Shown piece by piece: positions 1 to 13,755 of a stretch of DNA of 64,000 bases. The notes under the pieces were generated by a model. The model ran no database searches and was not told the DNA's origin. It was given only the letters and a program-made list of their open reading frames with translations. Within the stretch, counting starts at the first letter, position 1. The number at the start of each line of letters is the position of its first letter. Origin of the DNA: Oxyruncus cristatus (Eukaryota; Chordata; Aves; Passeriformes; Cotingidae); assembly GCA_013399855.1 (NCBI GenBank), contig VXAY01006712.1:583211-647210 (forward strand). The letters run 5' to 3'. The position numbers and the translations under genes were made by a program.

Positions 1-3000
1 AAATCATTGCTGAGATATTATCAGCCGAGAAATAGTTATCCTCCTACAGCACTGATGCAGTTAGTACAGTTTCTGGAAAAAGGAAAAGAGAATAGATGTT
101 TAATGGAAGCTATCTAAGATAGACTTAATCGCTGCACCTAGCATTATTATTACTAAGAAGTATCTTCTGTTAATAGCAACGTATTCAGATTAACAACAAA
201 GCTCCAATCAAAAAAATGGCTACGTTTTGACTTTGGTAGAAAGGAAAAAATCTTCTGAGGGATTCATCATTGGTGAGGAGAGCCTCCCTCCCATGCATTG
301 CCTTGATTTTATCCAACTTGTACAAAAATGTTTGTTCTGGGCTCCCAAAATATCTGTGTGACATGAATGACATCACTGGAGCTTATACTCTAAATATCAG
401 GCAACTGTAGCGTAAGATGCCCTACAACAAATTACACATTTTTCTTCGTGAGACAAAAATCCTCTACTTCCTACATGCATTTTAAAGAAAAACGTCAAGG
501 TTCACAGCTAAGCAGTATCTAAATAACTAATGGCTCCCTGTGTTCAGGGGTTCCTACTCATTTGGCTGCCTCTCCTGATATAGATCATGTTTGGGTTTTC
601 AGGTGCAATTGTACGTATAACCCTTGGACCTTCCAGTTCTCAGTTTTTGAAAAGTCACATCCCAGACACTGAGTGAGGAACCTGAAAAGCATAAAAAAAT
701 GCCCAGGCAACTATCTGAGAAGTGCTCAGGACTACCAACCCAGAACTACCCAGACATGCTCAGTATCTCAGAGATCTGTTACCCCTCTTTCCTCGCCTCC
801 CTTCTCTCAATCCCTCCTCTCCTACACTTTAGTTTGTCATAAAGAAAAACAAAACAAAACAAACAACTACAAGGACAAAAAAACCCAAACAGAATTGCAT
901 ATAGGCTGGGAAAATTCGGTGCACAAATGTTGTTTTACTTTCTTGCTCTCTTTAGATAAAATAAAGAAAAATCGGTGCTGGAGTACTCCTTAGTCACAAA
1001 GATTTCCACAGACAACATTTTACCTTAAACCCAGAACCAAAGCCCAGAAATAAAACCGTCGCAATGGCTACATAAAAATACTTTCTGCCGCTAGAAGGCA
1101 GCAAAGCTCAAATATTAACCTAAATTTAGTTCCTGTGCCGTAAAAGAGGCAGAAAATACCGCTAATAGAATGCAACATTCTTTTTCTCGGCGTGCATCCT
1201 CAGTGGATGCTGGTTTCTCCCATGTTGTTTGTTCTCAGTTCAGACAGAGAAGGAACAAAGAGTATTCATTTGCAGTGACTTCTTTAAATTTCTGGAACAA
1301 TGCCTGTCAGTGGCAAAGAGATAGAGAAAGCTGACAGAAACCAATAGTAAAAAGATTCGGTGGACTGTTTCACAGAACAGCTGATGTAAGTAAAAAATGT
1401 AAATCAGAAAGTAAGGTTGTCATTGAATTCACCACAGGCAATATCTGTATCTACAGGTGTAAATAACAAACGAGTTTAACTCACAACCTTACGTGCATCT
1501 TCTCCCTCCTGCCTCCGAATTTAACCTTTTTCTGTGGTGTGGGTAGTAGACTGCTAAACTTTCCAAATGTACAAGCCTAGTTTTCCTGCCTGGCATATAT
1601 GAGCTCTGTATTAGCATGATAACCCTACTCCCTTTTGATATCAATAAAAGCCACTGCCAATGACATTCCCAGCTCTGCTTTCCTCAGGTTTCAGCACAAT
1701 GTGCAAAAGGCTTCAGCAAGAGCCAAAGCAGGCCACACGCTTACACTGAGTATTGCAATAAACAGACCTTAAGACTAGGAATACAGTGTAAGAGTGGTCA
1801 TAAAAACCACAGAGCACAGTCCTGCATAAGCAAATCCTGAGCAGTCTTCTCCCCTGGCAATTGGTAAAAGATAAAGGATGGAGGGATGGGAAATTCACAA
1901 ACCAGCAATCTTAGGGCAATTAAGACCAAAAGGTTGCAGCCACAGAAGCCTGAGAGAGACATTACTTTCATTTTATCTAATATTTCTAAAGGAAAAGTCT
2001 AAGTATTATCAAGTGTTCACGTTAGGAGATATAACACTCCTAATCTGTGGCTGGCAGTGCGGAACATTCACCCTTTCCAAAGTACTGCCGTTTCATTGGA
2101 TCAACAGTCTCACAGAGAGGGGCACACCCAGGATGGGCATTTGCGGGGGCACTTCATGAAGGCAAGCAGAGCCTTAACTTACTCCCCCACCCAGGTATCC
2201 CCACCACTGCCCTTGGTCCCTGGTCCCAGACCCAGGTCCAGGGCCCCAGCCGCCTGTGGCTCTGCGCTGGACTAGGGTTGTCCTGGTCCCCTCGCTGCCC
2301 AGGAACAGAAACACCCTTGCTGGAGATATTTAGAAATCTGGGAACAATGAAAAGTCAATAAAGTATGCTGGAACAGCAATCACTACAGAATAGAACCAAG
2401 AAAATTTTTCAGAAGGCTCCACTTGTTCTAAAGTTTTCACCACCTCTCCAATTGTGAAAAAGTTCAGAGCATTATTTACAGTCGAATCTTACATGGCTAA
2501 ACCACTACAAAAACCTAAAGAATTTACATGAAGAAGTGGACTTTGTATCAATTGATTAAATAAACTCTGTAAATTACAGTCTGAAGATTGAATTACAAAT
2601 TCTGCACCTAGCCAGCAGATGCAAGTTTGCTTTGGAAGCTTTGAAATGTGCTTTTAGTGCTTGAGTTGCAAGTATTGTATTGTGCAAGTATCTTGCACAA
2701 GTATTCCTTCTAAAAAAGCATCTTTGCTTCAACATATATATTGTAAATGACCCTAGAGATGAGGAAACATAGATGAAAAAGACCCTGTCTCATGCCTTTT
2801 CCTTTCACCTTGAATATGAAGCATGCCTGAGCCACCACTAATTATATGTCCAATGATATGGACACATCTCTGCACATTAATCCTAAAGGGAAACGTTGAA
2901 AAGCAGTGCAAATGTCCCTCTATACGAAGATGTTGAACAGGTTTTAGGTAAAATATTTTTTTCTGTAGCAATATATTTTATTTCTACTGGACTTATTCCT

Positions 3001-6000
3001 CTCAATTTGGCTCACAAAGTATGGTCTACAGTAATAATGATATCCTGCAGAAGTAGTGGGGATCACAAGGTGTAGTGAGAGGAGTGCTGGTGAGGGACAC
3101 TACCAGGGTAGGCTGACAACATCCATGAGCTGGAAGGAGTGGTGGAAGCATACAAATGCACCAAAGAAAGGTGCCACGAGTACCAAACCCCTTTACTGCA
3201 GCCTTGTCAGCCAGCCAGGGCTGTCAGCAGGGATTGAGAGGTAAAAACACAGACAGGTCAGTGCAGCCACCGTGTACCCACCAGCACAAAGCTCTGCTGC
3301 ACTGCCACTCTGCACGAGCTGGAAAGCAGCTGGTAGAGTTTAATGGCATCAAGAACAGGCACTACTTACGGCTGACACCTTAAACATTGATCCTGCCTTT
3401 TACAGCCAGGAGCTTGCCTTCAGGCACTGCCCTCACTGCTGCTCTGGAAACAGCTTAGAAGAGGTTTTGAAAAGGAAACTGGAGTCCTGGATTATACTGT
3501 GTCTGCTAAAAAGGCCAAAATGCCCACAATACCTGAAAACTATTCCCAAAATTACTATCAGACCCTACTCACTGGTGTGTGTGTGTGTGCAGGGGAAATT
3601 AATTTTATAATAATAATGTTTTTACTAATAGCTGCCTTGAAATGTGTAGATCTACATAATCTGTCATACTATTAGCATCCTGCAATACAAAACATAGTAT
3701 ACAACATTGTATCCTCAGAAATGTTCTCTGCTAGATTTTCATCTACATTAGTTTATCTTTCCCTACTGTGGTATTTTTTCTCAGGTATATTTTGTAGCTG
3801 AAGGACTTAAAATAAAAGAAGGTGGAGCAGAAATGAGCATCTCAGATGGAAGAGCCAAGACCATTAGAAGCATTTTTCTGAGGCATCTGAATGATGCTGA
3901 TCAGTGCGGGGTTAGCTGGACAGAAAATGTACCTCTGCTGAAGGAATTTTAATACTCACTTGAAAATACTAAAGCAATGAGAAGCATGGAAAAAATGGAT
4001 TATTGTCCAGGAACTTCAGCAACAACTGAAAGAATTACATTACCAAAATTTACAGTTCATCAGGGGAAATATGTGCATGAGCCAAATACTCACAGCTCCT
4101 TGCCAAAAGAATTTACTTGTTTGCAGAATCATATAACCCTGCAGAACTCAAAAGGTTAATTTTCTTTTCGTACCAGGCAAACTTCTGCTGCCAATTATAG
4201 CAGTAAGAATGAAAGTAAAATCACTGTTCCTTTAGAAGTTATGCCACATTTGTCATAGTGAAGCTCCTATGATGGCTCTTTTTTACTGACCCTTTGGAGA
4301 GTTGATTCCGTAATTAATCAGATTTCTGCAAATTTAGTCAGTTCTGCTGGGTCTTGTAACTAAGGCATATTCAATGCCTGTGTGCTTTGCAAAATGAAAG
4401 TCCAAAACAGAAAACACAGGGAAGAATTTTCTGTGGGCAAGCGAAGTGCAGCTGGCAGACGTGGGGGACGAGCCCTGAATTATTCCTGTCCGTTTTGAGG
4501 ATGGTTTCCTTGGCTACTTAATGGAATGTAACAACTTTTCTGGGCATATGCAAGTGGCAAAGTGCCACTCCTGTTAGGAACCAAGGTATTCAACCAGCTG
4601 AAAAAAAAAAAAAAATCAGTGTCCTTCTGACGCTGAACAATGGAAACACTGCTGCTTTTTTGAAACACCAAACTTTCTTAGAAGTTAAACCAGAGCATAC
4701 AGTGTGGTAAAACACTTGCAATCCCCAAAAGCAGCTAAGGTGATTGGTTGTTCACAGGACTTCCCCGAAAATGTCTCACATTATTTGCAAATATATTTCC
4801 AAACATGAGGTGTGCTTCCTTTAAGTGCTCTGGATTGCCCTGTCCCCCCAGTACAATTACCAGCAGTTAACTCAATGCTGATCAAAACAAAGCTTGCACA
4901 TGTTCACTACTCAGTTCCCTGGCTGCTGCCTTTTCCAGATCATTCTGAACCTTATTTTTCCTCGGTACAGCTCACAGGAGGTAAAGAGACCCAGCTGTTC
5001 AACAGATGGGAGAGGTGGAGGTCCGCGGGATGAGGCTACAGCCACACACCTGTGCCTTCTACGGTGTCAACACAGCTGCAAGGTCCACTTACATGGGCTG
5101 CAGCTCAACAGCTCCAGCTGTTACCGTTGTACAAGAGCCATGAATCAGCAATGGGATGTTGCTTCATCATACATTAGACAAAGTAAATTTTGTTTGCCCT
5201 ACAGCAGGAAGGTGGAAACGGTGTTGCCAGCCGCTCAGGCACAGAGAAAAGTCCTGACCCCAGGCTTTACAAGTTCCACCCCCACCTTGCCTACCACGTG
5301 TACTTTTAAGGCCCGAGTTGTTTGGGCCACTTCTAAACAGTATAATTAGTTTCATTATGCGAGTACTCTCCATCACGTCTAAATCAGACTTTTAACTGCT
5401 TACCTGTCCAAAAGTAAAGCCTATTTACTCAAAATAAGGCCATGGGCATTGTTTCTTCAATTTTACTTTGAAACATGCTGCATGTACTCCACCCATGTCC
5501 ACACAGAAGGAAAGCAGTGCAATTTGCAGCCCAGACTCAGGGTTTTTGATCGACTTAGCTGTCACCACTGACTTAGCTGAGTCTGTGCAGATGTCATGTT
5601 TGCCTTGCCATTACCCTGTATATAGAAGAGTTGAGTGTCAGGAAAACATATATATGGGATTAAGCCTTTTGCAAATTGTGTGCAGAACCATAGTAGCCGC
5701 TGTGACATAAGATGATACACGAGTATTACAGATACCAGCACTTAGATAAGAAAAACCTATCTCTGGAAAGGAATTTCGAGCATAAACTGGCCAACTATCT
5801 TGCAGCCTGAAGCATGCACTAATTTTGCGTGTTCATATTCCCTGGTTCAGTAGTTTGAGCAATGAGAGGAGAGGGAGGAAAACCTCCTGGCAGAAGACAG
5901 AACTAAAGCTAAAGAGAAAATCTACTTCTCTCCAGCACATGGTACATTTCCCTTTATCACAGTGTGGTGGTGGTTCAGCATTGGAACAAGTGGTTCATGA

Positions 6001-6342
6001 GCGAGGCCTGAGCAAGCAAAGACGCTGCAGCCTGCTTTTCTGAGACACCTCCTCCCTGCACTCCCCCCAAGACAGCCTGATGTACAAGCCTCTTTGGGTA
6101 TTATTGTTGTGAGTCAGTCAGGCAGTCACTGTGTGTCATTCAGTGCACCAGCTGTCGCTGCACAGTAGCATTCGTTCCACTGAACAATAAATTAAATCTC
6201 CCCCAAGTGCTAGCCCTAGTCTGCTCCGGGGCTTACTATCACTTAACAGGTGTTACTCCAACACAGTGCATGCAGGAATCCAGGGCTGGTGGTGCAGACA
6301 CAAGAATTCTCACTTGAAATCCCTCAAGAAATGCAAATTTCC
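1..6342. other. Unique AT-rich non-coding DNA
   Basis: I see no recognisable gene, RNA gene or large transposable element here. The open frames (up to about 150 codons at 4894-5349) show no domain, no consistent splice context and no family resemblance. A short (GT)n tract lies at 3575-3589. The stretch 2120-2310 is clearly more GC-rich than its surroundings, but I could not assign it to a repeat family. Confidence 0.6.
3575..3589. repeat. (GT)n microsatellite
   Basis: About seven consecutive GT dinucleotides. It is a short, ordinary simple repeat with no associated gene signal. Confidence 0.9.
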
Positions 6343-6413
6343 NNNNNNNNNNNNNNNNNNNNNNNNNNNNNNNNNNNNNNNNNNNNNNNNNNNNNNNNNN
6401 NNNNNNNNNNNNN
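6343..6413. other. Assembly gap (71 Ns)
   Basis: A run of 71 undetermined bases. It is followed directly by CT, an uninterrupted C11 run and T5 (6416-6431), which suggests that assembly or sequencing failed at a homopolymer or GC-rich motif. The true gap length is unknown. The open frames that appear to cross it are meaningless. Confidence 0.98.
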
Positions 6414-7118
6414 CTCCCCCCCCCCCTTTTTAGCAACATATCTATAGCAGTTTTTAGGTAAGGATGAGCTCGCAGCCAGGTGGACAGAGGGATGCAGAGA
6501 AAAGGCAGCTCTGTGGATAGTTCTTGCTGAAACTGCTCTGCAAAAGGTAGTGACTGGCAGCTCTACACTGTCTGTTCATCCTGGGGCCCCATTAAGAAAA
6601 CAGACAGATTTTGTGGTTTAGGAAATAGAGGCACAAATTTCCCTTGTCCTTTATTTTACAGGGAAAACTGCTTTCTTGCATCAAGGGATGTAACATTTCT
6701 TACTTAAAAACCCCACTGCATTTGAGAATTTTAACAGTTTGAGAGTAAGCATGAAAGTATACATCTAAATTCTCACTGCCCTTTTCACTCCTCCCCTCAT
6801 GCCACACTGTTCCTTACTGCTTCTCCCTGGCCTGCATGAGGCACCCGCATCTCCGTTTTCGTAACCCAAAGCAGGGTCTCAGCTCTTCAGCCTTAGGTAT
6901 TACATTGGCCTCTTGAAATATGACCAGCTGGCCCACGATTAGCATCTTCATGCCTAGGTGTGTCACCATCTCTTTTATTCATATTTGGCATGGCTTAAAG
7001 ACCGCTATGACTAGAAATTTGTTACGAGGCATCATCCAAAATTAGGAAACAGAATAATTAATAATAATTAATAACTACCAGTTATTAACAGACCTTTTGA
7101 GATATCAAAAAAAAAAAC

Positions 7119-7192
7119 AAAAAAAAAGGTTGAAAATTTTAAATTATGTATGTTTTAAAAAAAGAGATATTCCATTTTCAACCTTTTTTTTT
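7119..7192. repeat. 19-bp perfect inverted repeat (hairpin)
   Basis: The left arm 7119-7137 (A9 GGTTGAAAAT) is the exact reverse complement of the right arm 7174-7192 (ATTTTCAACC T9), with a 36-base loop. Beyond a single mismatch the A and T runs extend the pairing by about four more bases. The arms are homopolymer-ended, so the structure could be the ends of a small inverted-repeat element or two A/T tracts that arose by slippage. The shared 10-base core GGTTGAAAAT argues against pure slippage. Confidence 0.85.
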
Positions 7193-8909
7193 TTTTTCCT
7201 TAAAACAACCGGTTTTGAAATTGCCAGCGGTCCTGTGGGACACTGACAATTTCTGATCAGCTTTGCATGCCAGCAACCCGAAGGAACAACTACACAGGTT
7301 GTAACAGGTTTTGGAAGAACAGTACTGTGCTCAGCATCCTGCAAGTTGGTTTGCTTTTGAAGGCACCGCTCAACTTTCTATTAGTCTTGAATTCCTGCTC
7401 CTCAAAAGCAACAAAACCATTCTCCTTTGTTGAGCACCTTACACTCCTTACTGGCTGCTGTCCCAAAGAACAACCAGAATGCTGAAACAGTGATGGTCAT
7501 TGCTAAGTGCTTGCAAAATCACCACAGATCACTCTACAAGTGACCACTGGCTGAAATATGAGCTTTCCGTGCATGCTTGTACACCTGATTCCAGACAAAA
7601 CATGTTCATGATGTGACCTTGCAAAAAAACCCAGCTCCATGAGTTCGTGAAAAACAAAAGCAAAACAAAAATAAACTAACCTGGGGATGGTCATCTCTCT
7701 GTTTCCTTTTATTTAAAATAAATAATACCTCAGTTTAAATTTTGGTTATCATAATTTGTAAAAAGCATTTGGAAGATCAAGGAAGACAAACAATTAATGC
7801 TATTAGACAGATCTGTTATTAAATTGTCTGCAGGCGTTTTTTTAGCTCTGCTGTTTATTTAATAAAGCATTAACCAGAAGGAATCTCCAATAAGAGGCAG
7901 AAATATATAATAAATCAATCTCTTACTTCCAGCTGGGTCAAACTGTGATAGGGGAAAAGCAAGCAATTATTCCAGGATCTCATATTTTATTTTAAATTAA
8001 CTGTTCCACGTAGGTCAGATCTATTTATTTTCCTGCAATAGAAAGTTAGCTTCTAGCACCAGAGGTGGAACTGCTTCTGGGCTTTGGATTTGTAAATCAG
8101 TTAAATCTTTGCAGTGTGACATCTTGTATTACCTAATTCTTTTGAATTGTTTCATCCCAACCTCCTTCACATCCTGTTTGTTGACTATCTCCAGAAGAAT
8201 AAACCGGTATATTCCAGTGAGTTCAGGGGTGTAGATTTTAGGCTTTTCCCCCCCACACTCTCATTTGAAAATATTCCATATCAACATGTTACTGGACATA
8301 CTGGTATATTTTATATGCACTCCTCCATATAAATGTGGAGGCTAGTTTGAACTTCTTATTTCTCATTTTCAGTACACCCAGGTTAACTTGCATGATTCCT
8401 TTCATGGCTCCTCATGGAGATCACTGGAGAAGGAAGAATTTGCCCTGGGCAAAAACAGGACAGCTGTTTTTTGTTATCCAGCATAGGACAGTAGATTGTC
8501 CAACAGCTTATTTTCAGAATACCCCTTGAAAGAGGCAATGAGAGGAACACATACACTTGAGACAGGGTAATAAAACATCATCAGGGTAGTACGAAGATTA
8601 CTGTATTGGTGGGATCTATCAATAGGTAGGAAAAACAGTGGGAAGTGTCAGAATTTACCAATAAGTAAGTTATTTTGTTTAAACAGAACTACACATAATT
8701 AGCCACAACCTCAGAAGGTTGAACCAAAGCTAGTTACACAGACAGCATAATGACAGATGACATCTAGCACTGATGAATGTAAATTCATGTGCATTGGAGG
8801 AAATGTTTTGCTCAGAGGTCTGAGTCCTAAGCTAACTGTAATGATTCAGGGGAAAAAAAATCTTCCCTTTGTGTGGACAGTGCAACAAGAAAATTGTTAA
8901 ATAGATGGT

Positions 8910-8939
8910 AAAAAGAAAAAAAGAAAAAAAGAAAAAAAG
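8910..8939. repeat. (A7G)n microsatellite
   Basis: G residues recur every 8 bases at 8915, 8923, 8931 and 8939 in an otherwise all-A tract. It is an ordinary A-rich simple repeat. Confidence 0.9.
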
Positions 8940-9197
8940 CAAGTGGATTACAGATTCATTATGTTTAACCAGTGCACCAAAACTTCACTTGAAGTAGTTT
9001 TGTTCAGTCCATTAGAAATGCAATGTGAAAAGAAGTTTTAAAGTGACGAAAAAAGACTGAGATGTTCAGGATGACTTACCTGGAAAAGAGATTAACTGGG
9101 TGCAGTATCAAGGGCATACAGTTGAGAAATGGTTGCATACTTTTCCTATTTCTGTATTCCAAGTGGAAATAGATCTTCAGTTGTTTACCTATTTTGC

Positions 9198-9246
9198 AAA
9201 AAAAAAAAAAAAAGAGTTTTGTTTTTTTTTCTTTTTTTTTTTTTTT
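9198..9246. repeat. Poly(A) run followed by poly(T) run
   Basis: A16 at 9198-9213 is followed by GAGTTTTG and a T-rich run to 9246. Together they form a low-complexity foldback of A against T. Lengths are prone to sequencing error. Confidence 0.8.
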
Positions 9247-10394
9247 CCTCTGATGATGTGATTCTTCATTGGGATGGAGTTAAAACCTTCTGGAAAGCAA
9301 AAGTAATCAAGCTCAAAACATCCACTCCTTTTATGGGTAGGTACAGGGATGGAGAAGACCAATGTACAGAGGACCACTCTGTCTGGCTGAAACCACAGGC
9401 CCTGGGGAAGTACTTTTTTCCAGCAGTCCAACAGTGCCAAGAAAAGGAGAACTCTCATTTTCTTTGGTTTTGACTGGAAATTTCTCTCTCGAGACTTGTT
9501 TTGCTAAAACTGCCGTGTCCCTTTCCAAAAATAAGGGTTTTGACAGGCTGATGCTGAGGGTCATGATTTTTGCTTCAAAAAAATTCCTGACCGTATCGGA
9601 TAAAAAGAGAGAGAAACACATCATGGAACCTAGAAAGGAATATGCTTAAAGGAAAACACTTCATTTGCCTAGTAAATTATTAACCAAGGAAGTTCTATAC
9701 ATACTTTCAAGACCAGGGGGCAAGTGGAAAGATGGTGTCCCTGCTGAGATGACTTACACAGGTTCTAAGATATAAGAAATTGATATAACATCTCTGATCT
9801 CATATAGTCAAGAGCTGCAGCCCTAGCACAACTTCACTCAGCAGTTTGTAGCACCTACCCATGTCAAAAAGCAGATTTTACGCTTGTTTAGAATTAGCTT
9901 CTTACGTTGCTAAGTTCTTCTTACCTACTACACAACTTGCACTGAGTAGCAGGAGAGCAAGATAGGCAAAGCTACATAATTAATGCACTAGAAAATTAAC
10001 CTAGTGCTTGATGAAGAGGTTTGTTCCTGGTGATACGATTCTGAATAATCACTTATCTCTTGCTTTCATTGAGTGAACAGTTTGCAAGCATCAGCAGCTA
10101 TTGCAGGCAGTTACATCACTGATCTGTCATTCTTTCATGGCCACACCATATGGACAATAATAACTTAAATGGAGCCTAGCAGATGTTAAGGACACAGTGC
10201 ATGGCTGGGAATGCACAGATAGGCCAAGTGTGTTTGCATCAATCGGGATGTTTAATTTTAAAATTTTTACCTAATAATTAAAAATATTTGTATTTGTCAA
10301 CACACATATATATAGTGAAAATCTGCAATTATGTTTAGTTAGAGTTTTACATGCAAGTGCCTACACAGACACACATGTGTGCCCTCACTCATGT

Positions 10395-10415
10395 ACACAC
10401 ACACACACACACACA
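10395..10415. repeat. (AC)n microsatellite
   Basis: About ten uninterrupted AC units. The short frame that runs across it on the minus strand is an artefact of the repeat. Confidence 0.95.
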
Positions 10416-10975
10416 GGCATCTTTCACAACTCTCACAGATTAGTGTTTGGCTAACATGACCTTTGGGCTGGCCCAGTACCTCTGGTTTTGTGACTAATGC
10501 AAATTTTAAGAACATTCTCTGAATTTTGAGGGAAAATCCTGCCCCTGTGAACTTCATCTCCTGGGCTGGAGTAGTCTGTCTGCACTATTGCTTCATAGTG
10601 TCAGGGTTGTGAGGGTTATTCCACTTCCTCACGAAATAAAAAGGGTTAGAATAATTGTTCTATTTTCCACCTGCAAGCTCATTTTTATACTAGTTTCACC
10701 TGTTTCTCTTCATATAGAGAGCAGTGAAAAAAATATATTTTTCTACTTAAGTTGAACTTGTTAATAATATTATTAAATCAATATATTATATTAATAATAA
10801 TTGTAAGTATAATACACTTACAGTGACTAATGTGCAATTTCTGATTCTGCAAAGTGGAAAAAAATGCAGTTTTGAACTACTGAGACTTTCACAATAAAAT
10901 AAAATACTGAACTGCCCATCATGTAAAACATCAGGTTGAATCATGTGAAGCAACTCAGAAGAAGTGAAGAACTCA

Positions 10976-11000
10976 AGGAAGGAAGGAAGGAAAGAAGGAA
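10976..11000. repeat. (GGAA)n microsatellite
   Basis: Four to six GGAA-type units, one of them GAAA. GGAA arrays can bind ETS-family factors in vertebrates, but this array is short and nothing else here suggests an enhancer. Confidence 0.85.
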
Positions 11001-12889
11001 GATTGGTTGATTAATGGACTCTAAATACTAAAAAAAGGGAAGTGGATCATTTCAGGAAGCACTGGAGATATGGGCTGGGTGGAAAGCAATGGCTTTCTGT
11101 ATTTTAAGTGAAGGAACTACTGAAACATGTTGTATGTGTATTTCTACTGAGTTTTTATATTTATCCCAAACCCCTAAAACTCAAAAATACCCTGCTGCCT
11201 TGTGACACAGAGAAAATTCAGTACTTTTAGGAAGCATGTCTTGCATTTATGGACCGAACTTGAGTGCACAAACAGTTGTATTCTCAGCACCAGAATGCAA
11301 GCAAAATAGTACTGGGGGCATTTATGTCTTTCACAGCACCTCAGTATCCTAAAGGTACAGTCAAAATATCAGTTCCCCACAGGAAACCTACCCCTCTTTG
11401 GAAAGAAACCTGATCATTGTGGGACACTGAAATCACATTGTGCACATGAGGTCAGTGTTATATTCATGTGTGCTTCCCATTCGGCTCGGAGTTAAAGTCA
11501 ACAAATGCATATATACCAAAACACAGATTTATCATTCCATCTCCATGGAGGCCAAAATAAACAGAAGGATATACTCTGAGATCCCCAAGCACTGCTGATA
11601 CACAAATATATTTCAATCATACACAAATATACAAATACAAGTATCCAGTGTGTTGTCTAAACACAGTACAAAACAGAGCACAGAATCTTCCCACAATTAA
11701 GCCAGCGAATGTGTCTGATAGTAAATTGCTATTCCCACCCTGCCTTGTGAAAATAGATGTTACAAATCATCTTGTGATTTGCAAGTCAGGGAGAAAGAGA
11801 TTTTGTGTAAAGTACTGGCCTCAATTCTATGAGAGTTAGGCAGTGAGTAGTTTTACCTCAGAACACAGGCAGAGAACCTACTTCCCATATTTCCATTCTG
11901 TACTCTAACCATCCAGGCCAAGTTTCAGCTGTATATTTTCTCACAGAAATGCCTCCTAATTGCTCAGGGCTGCTATCAACTTGCTGCGCTTCCATAAAAG
12001 TTAAAACACAAATGTCATTTTGAGCAAAACCGAAGAGACTTTTCTCCCCATTTCTATGATTCCTCCACAGATTACAGGAGGTATGTCTACACCAGATCTA
12101 CCCATTCTCGTTGTATTTTTGACCTTTTCCACTGATTAAAAAGGCAGGGATGCTCAGGCTTACAGCTGAATGCTGTAGTGTGGTTAATTTTTTCCCAAGG
12201 GAGGCTGAGGAAAGGAGTGGAAGGAGGGGTGGTTCCCTACACATCTGTCACACCATTGCCTCGGTGCAGCATGCCTGAGGGGCTGTGGGGGAGAACATCA
12301 GAGTGATGTTGCTCTCTAGTTCTTGTTCACTTCCTCCTTTTCCACCTGGTGACTTGCAATCTGTAATTTCGGGAGCAAACTAGGTGTTCCCAGCTCTCCC
12401 ATCCATGTACTTTCAGGGTAATTAGCTGTTCCGGCCTTTCCTCATCCCAGAGGATCCACGCTACCTAATGAGCTAAGAAGGAGGCAGAATAATGCACTAA
12501 TGGCATTTGGTGAGGATTTTAAGCAGAGAATAGTTAAGGAACAGAAACTAGAGTGAGAAAGCACTTACAGAGGCCCAATGTAAGTCATCATGACTCATCA
12601 GAACGTAACTGAAAGAGCAATGACAAAAGAAAGAGTATTTTCAGGACAGAAACTGCTTCTCATTTGCAGCAACAAACAGACAAGAAGGCAGGAGGCTATC
12701 ATTGATGTTAATTAGTGACTCAATTATGACCAAAACATCGAGCCTGTATTAATTAAAACAGGAAGGCTGGTGTCTGCTTAAGCAGCTCTGTATGCTTAAG
12801 CATTTCCCTATGCATCACTGTTCATTTGTTCAGAAGAAACTCAGCTTGCTGAAGACTGACCTATTTTTGAAGAAAAAAAAAAACAAACC

Positions 12890-13755
12890 CCACACAAGCC
12901 CTCAGACCATATTTTCAGCCCTCCTCGGGACTCTCTCCAACAGGTCCCTTCTTTGTTGGGTGTCCATCCCAGAGCTGGATGCTCTGGGGGTGTTCCTGGT
13001 GGGCTCTCACCAGAGCAGAGGGGCAGAATCCCCTCCCTCGCCCTGCTGCCCACACTGCTTTGGATGCAGCCCAGGACACAATTGGCTTTCTGGGCTGTGA
13101 GTGCACATTGCTGGGTCATGTCCAGCCTCTCACCCACCAGCACCCCCGAGTCCCTCTCAGCAGGGCTGCTCTCCATCTGTTCATCCCCCAACCCAGGTGC
13201 AGCATCTTGCACTTGGTGTTGTTGAACCCATGAAAGCCCCATGGCCCCACTTCTCGAGGTTGTCCAGGGCCCTCTGGTTGGCATCCCATCCCTCAGGTGT
13301 GTCAATGGTGTTGTCTGTAAAAGTGCTGAGTGTGCATTCTGTCCCTTTGTCTGTGTCTGTGTCAATGACATCTGTAGCCCTTCCCATGTCCACTGACTGA
13401 GTCAATCCGCTGTAGGGCACTAGGTTGGTCAGGCAGAACTTGCCCCTGGTGAAGCCATGCTGGTTGTCTCAAATCACTGATTTGTGACTCTTCTCCATGT
13501 GGTGGAGAAGAGTCACAGCTTCCAGGAGGACCTGTTCCGTGATCTCCCCAGGCACGCAGGCTGATGGGTCAGTAGTATTCCTTCCTACCCTTTTTAAAGA
13601 TGGGTACAATGTCTCCCTTTTTCCGGTTGTGTGGGATTTCCCCTGTCTGCTGTGACTTTTTGACTATCACGGGAGTGGCTTGACAACTGCACCAGAGAAT
13701 TTCCTCAGGACTCTGGGATGCATTTCAGTTTCATGGCTGTTAAAGTTTGAAATCT
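12890..13755 (-). mobile_element. CR1 LINE fragment, internally deleted
   Basis: On the minus strand the segment reads as the C-terminal half of CR1 ORF2 (reverse transcriptase region). A recognisable peptide in the 12841-13371 frame is QQCALTAQKANCVLGCI, followed by the PLCSGE and HPALGW region typical of CR1. A second block at about 13370-13755 carries GRATDV and the sequence around the conserved LVRQNLPLV-type part of the RT. From memory of the family, the two blocks are normally separated by roughly 250-300 bp, so an internal deletion near 13370 is likely. The 3' end of the element is missing at 12890. Stops and frameshifts show it is dead. The high-GC plus-strand frames across this segment are antisense shadows. 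Confidence 0.9.

Larger units (their letters stand above)
6414..12889. other. Unique AT-rich non-coding DNA
   Basis: No gene or large repeat is recognised. The stretch contains a hairpin (7119-7192), an (A7G)4 tract, an A-run/T-run pair (9198-9246), an (AC)n and a (GGAA)n tract, and AT-rich palindromic sequence around 10750-10805. All frames are short and featureless. Confidence 0.6.

Noticed and set aside
6239..6447. Frames crossing the gap on both strands
   Set aside because: The central residues are undetermined because of 71 Ns, so the frames have no meaning.
12841..13371. 176-codon minus-strand frame as a cellular gene
   Set aside because: It translates into recognisable CR1 ORF2 sequence with a deletion and is a dead transposon remnant.
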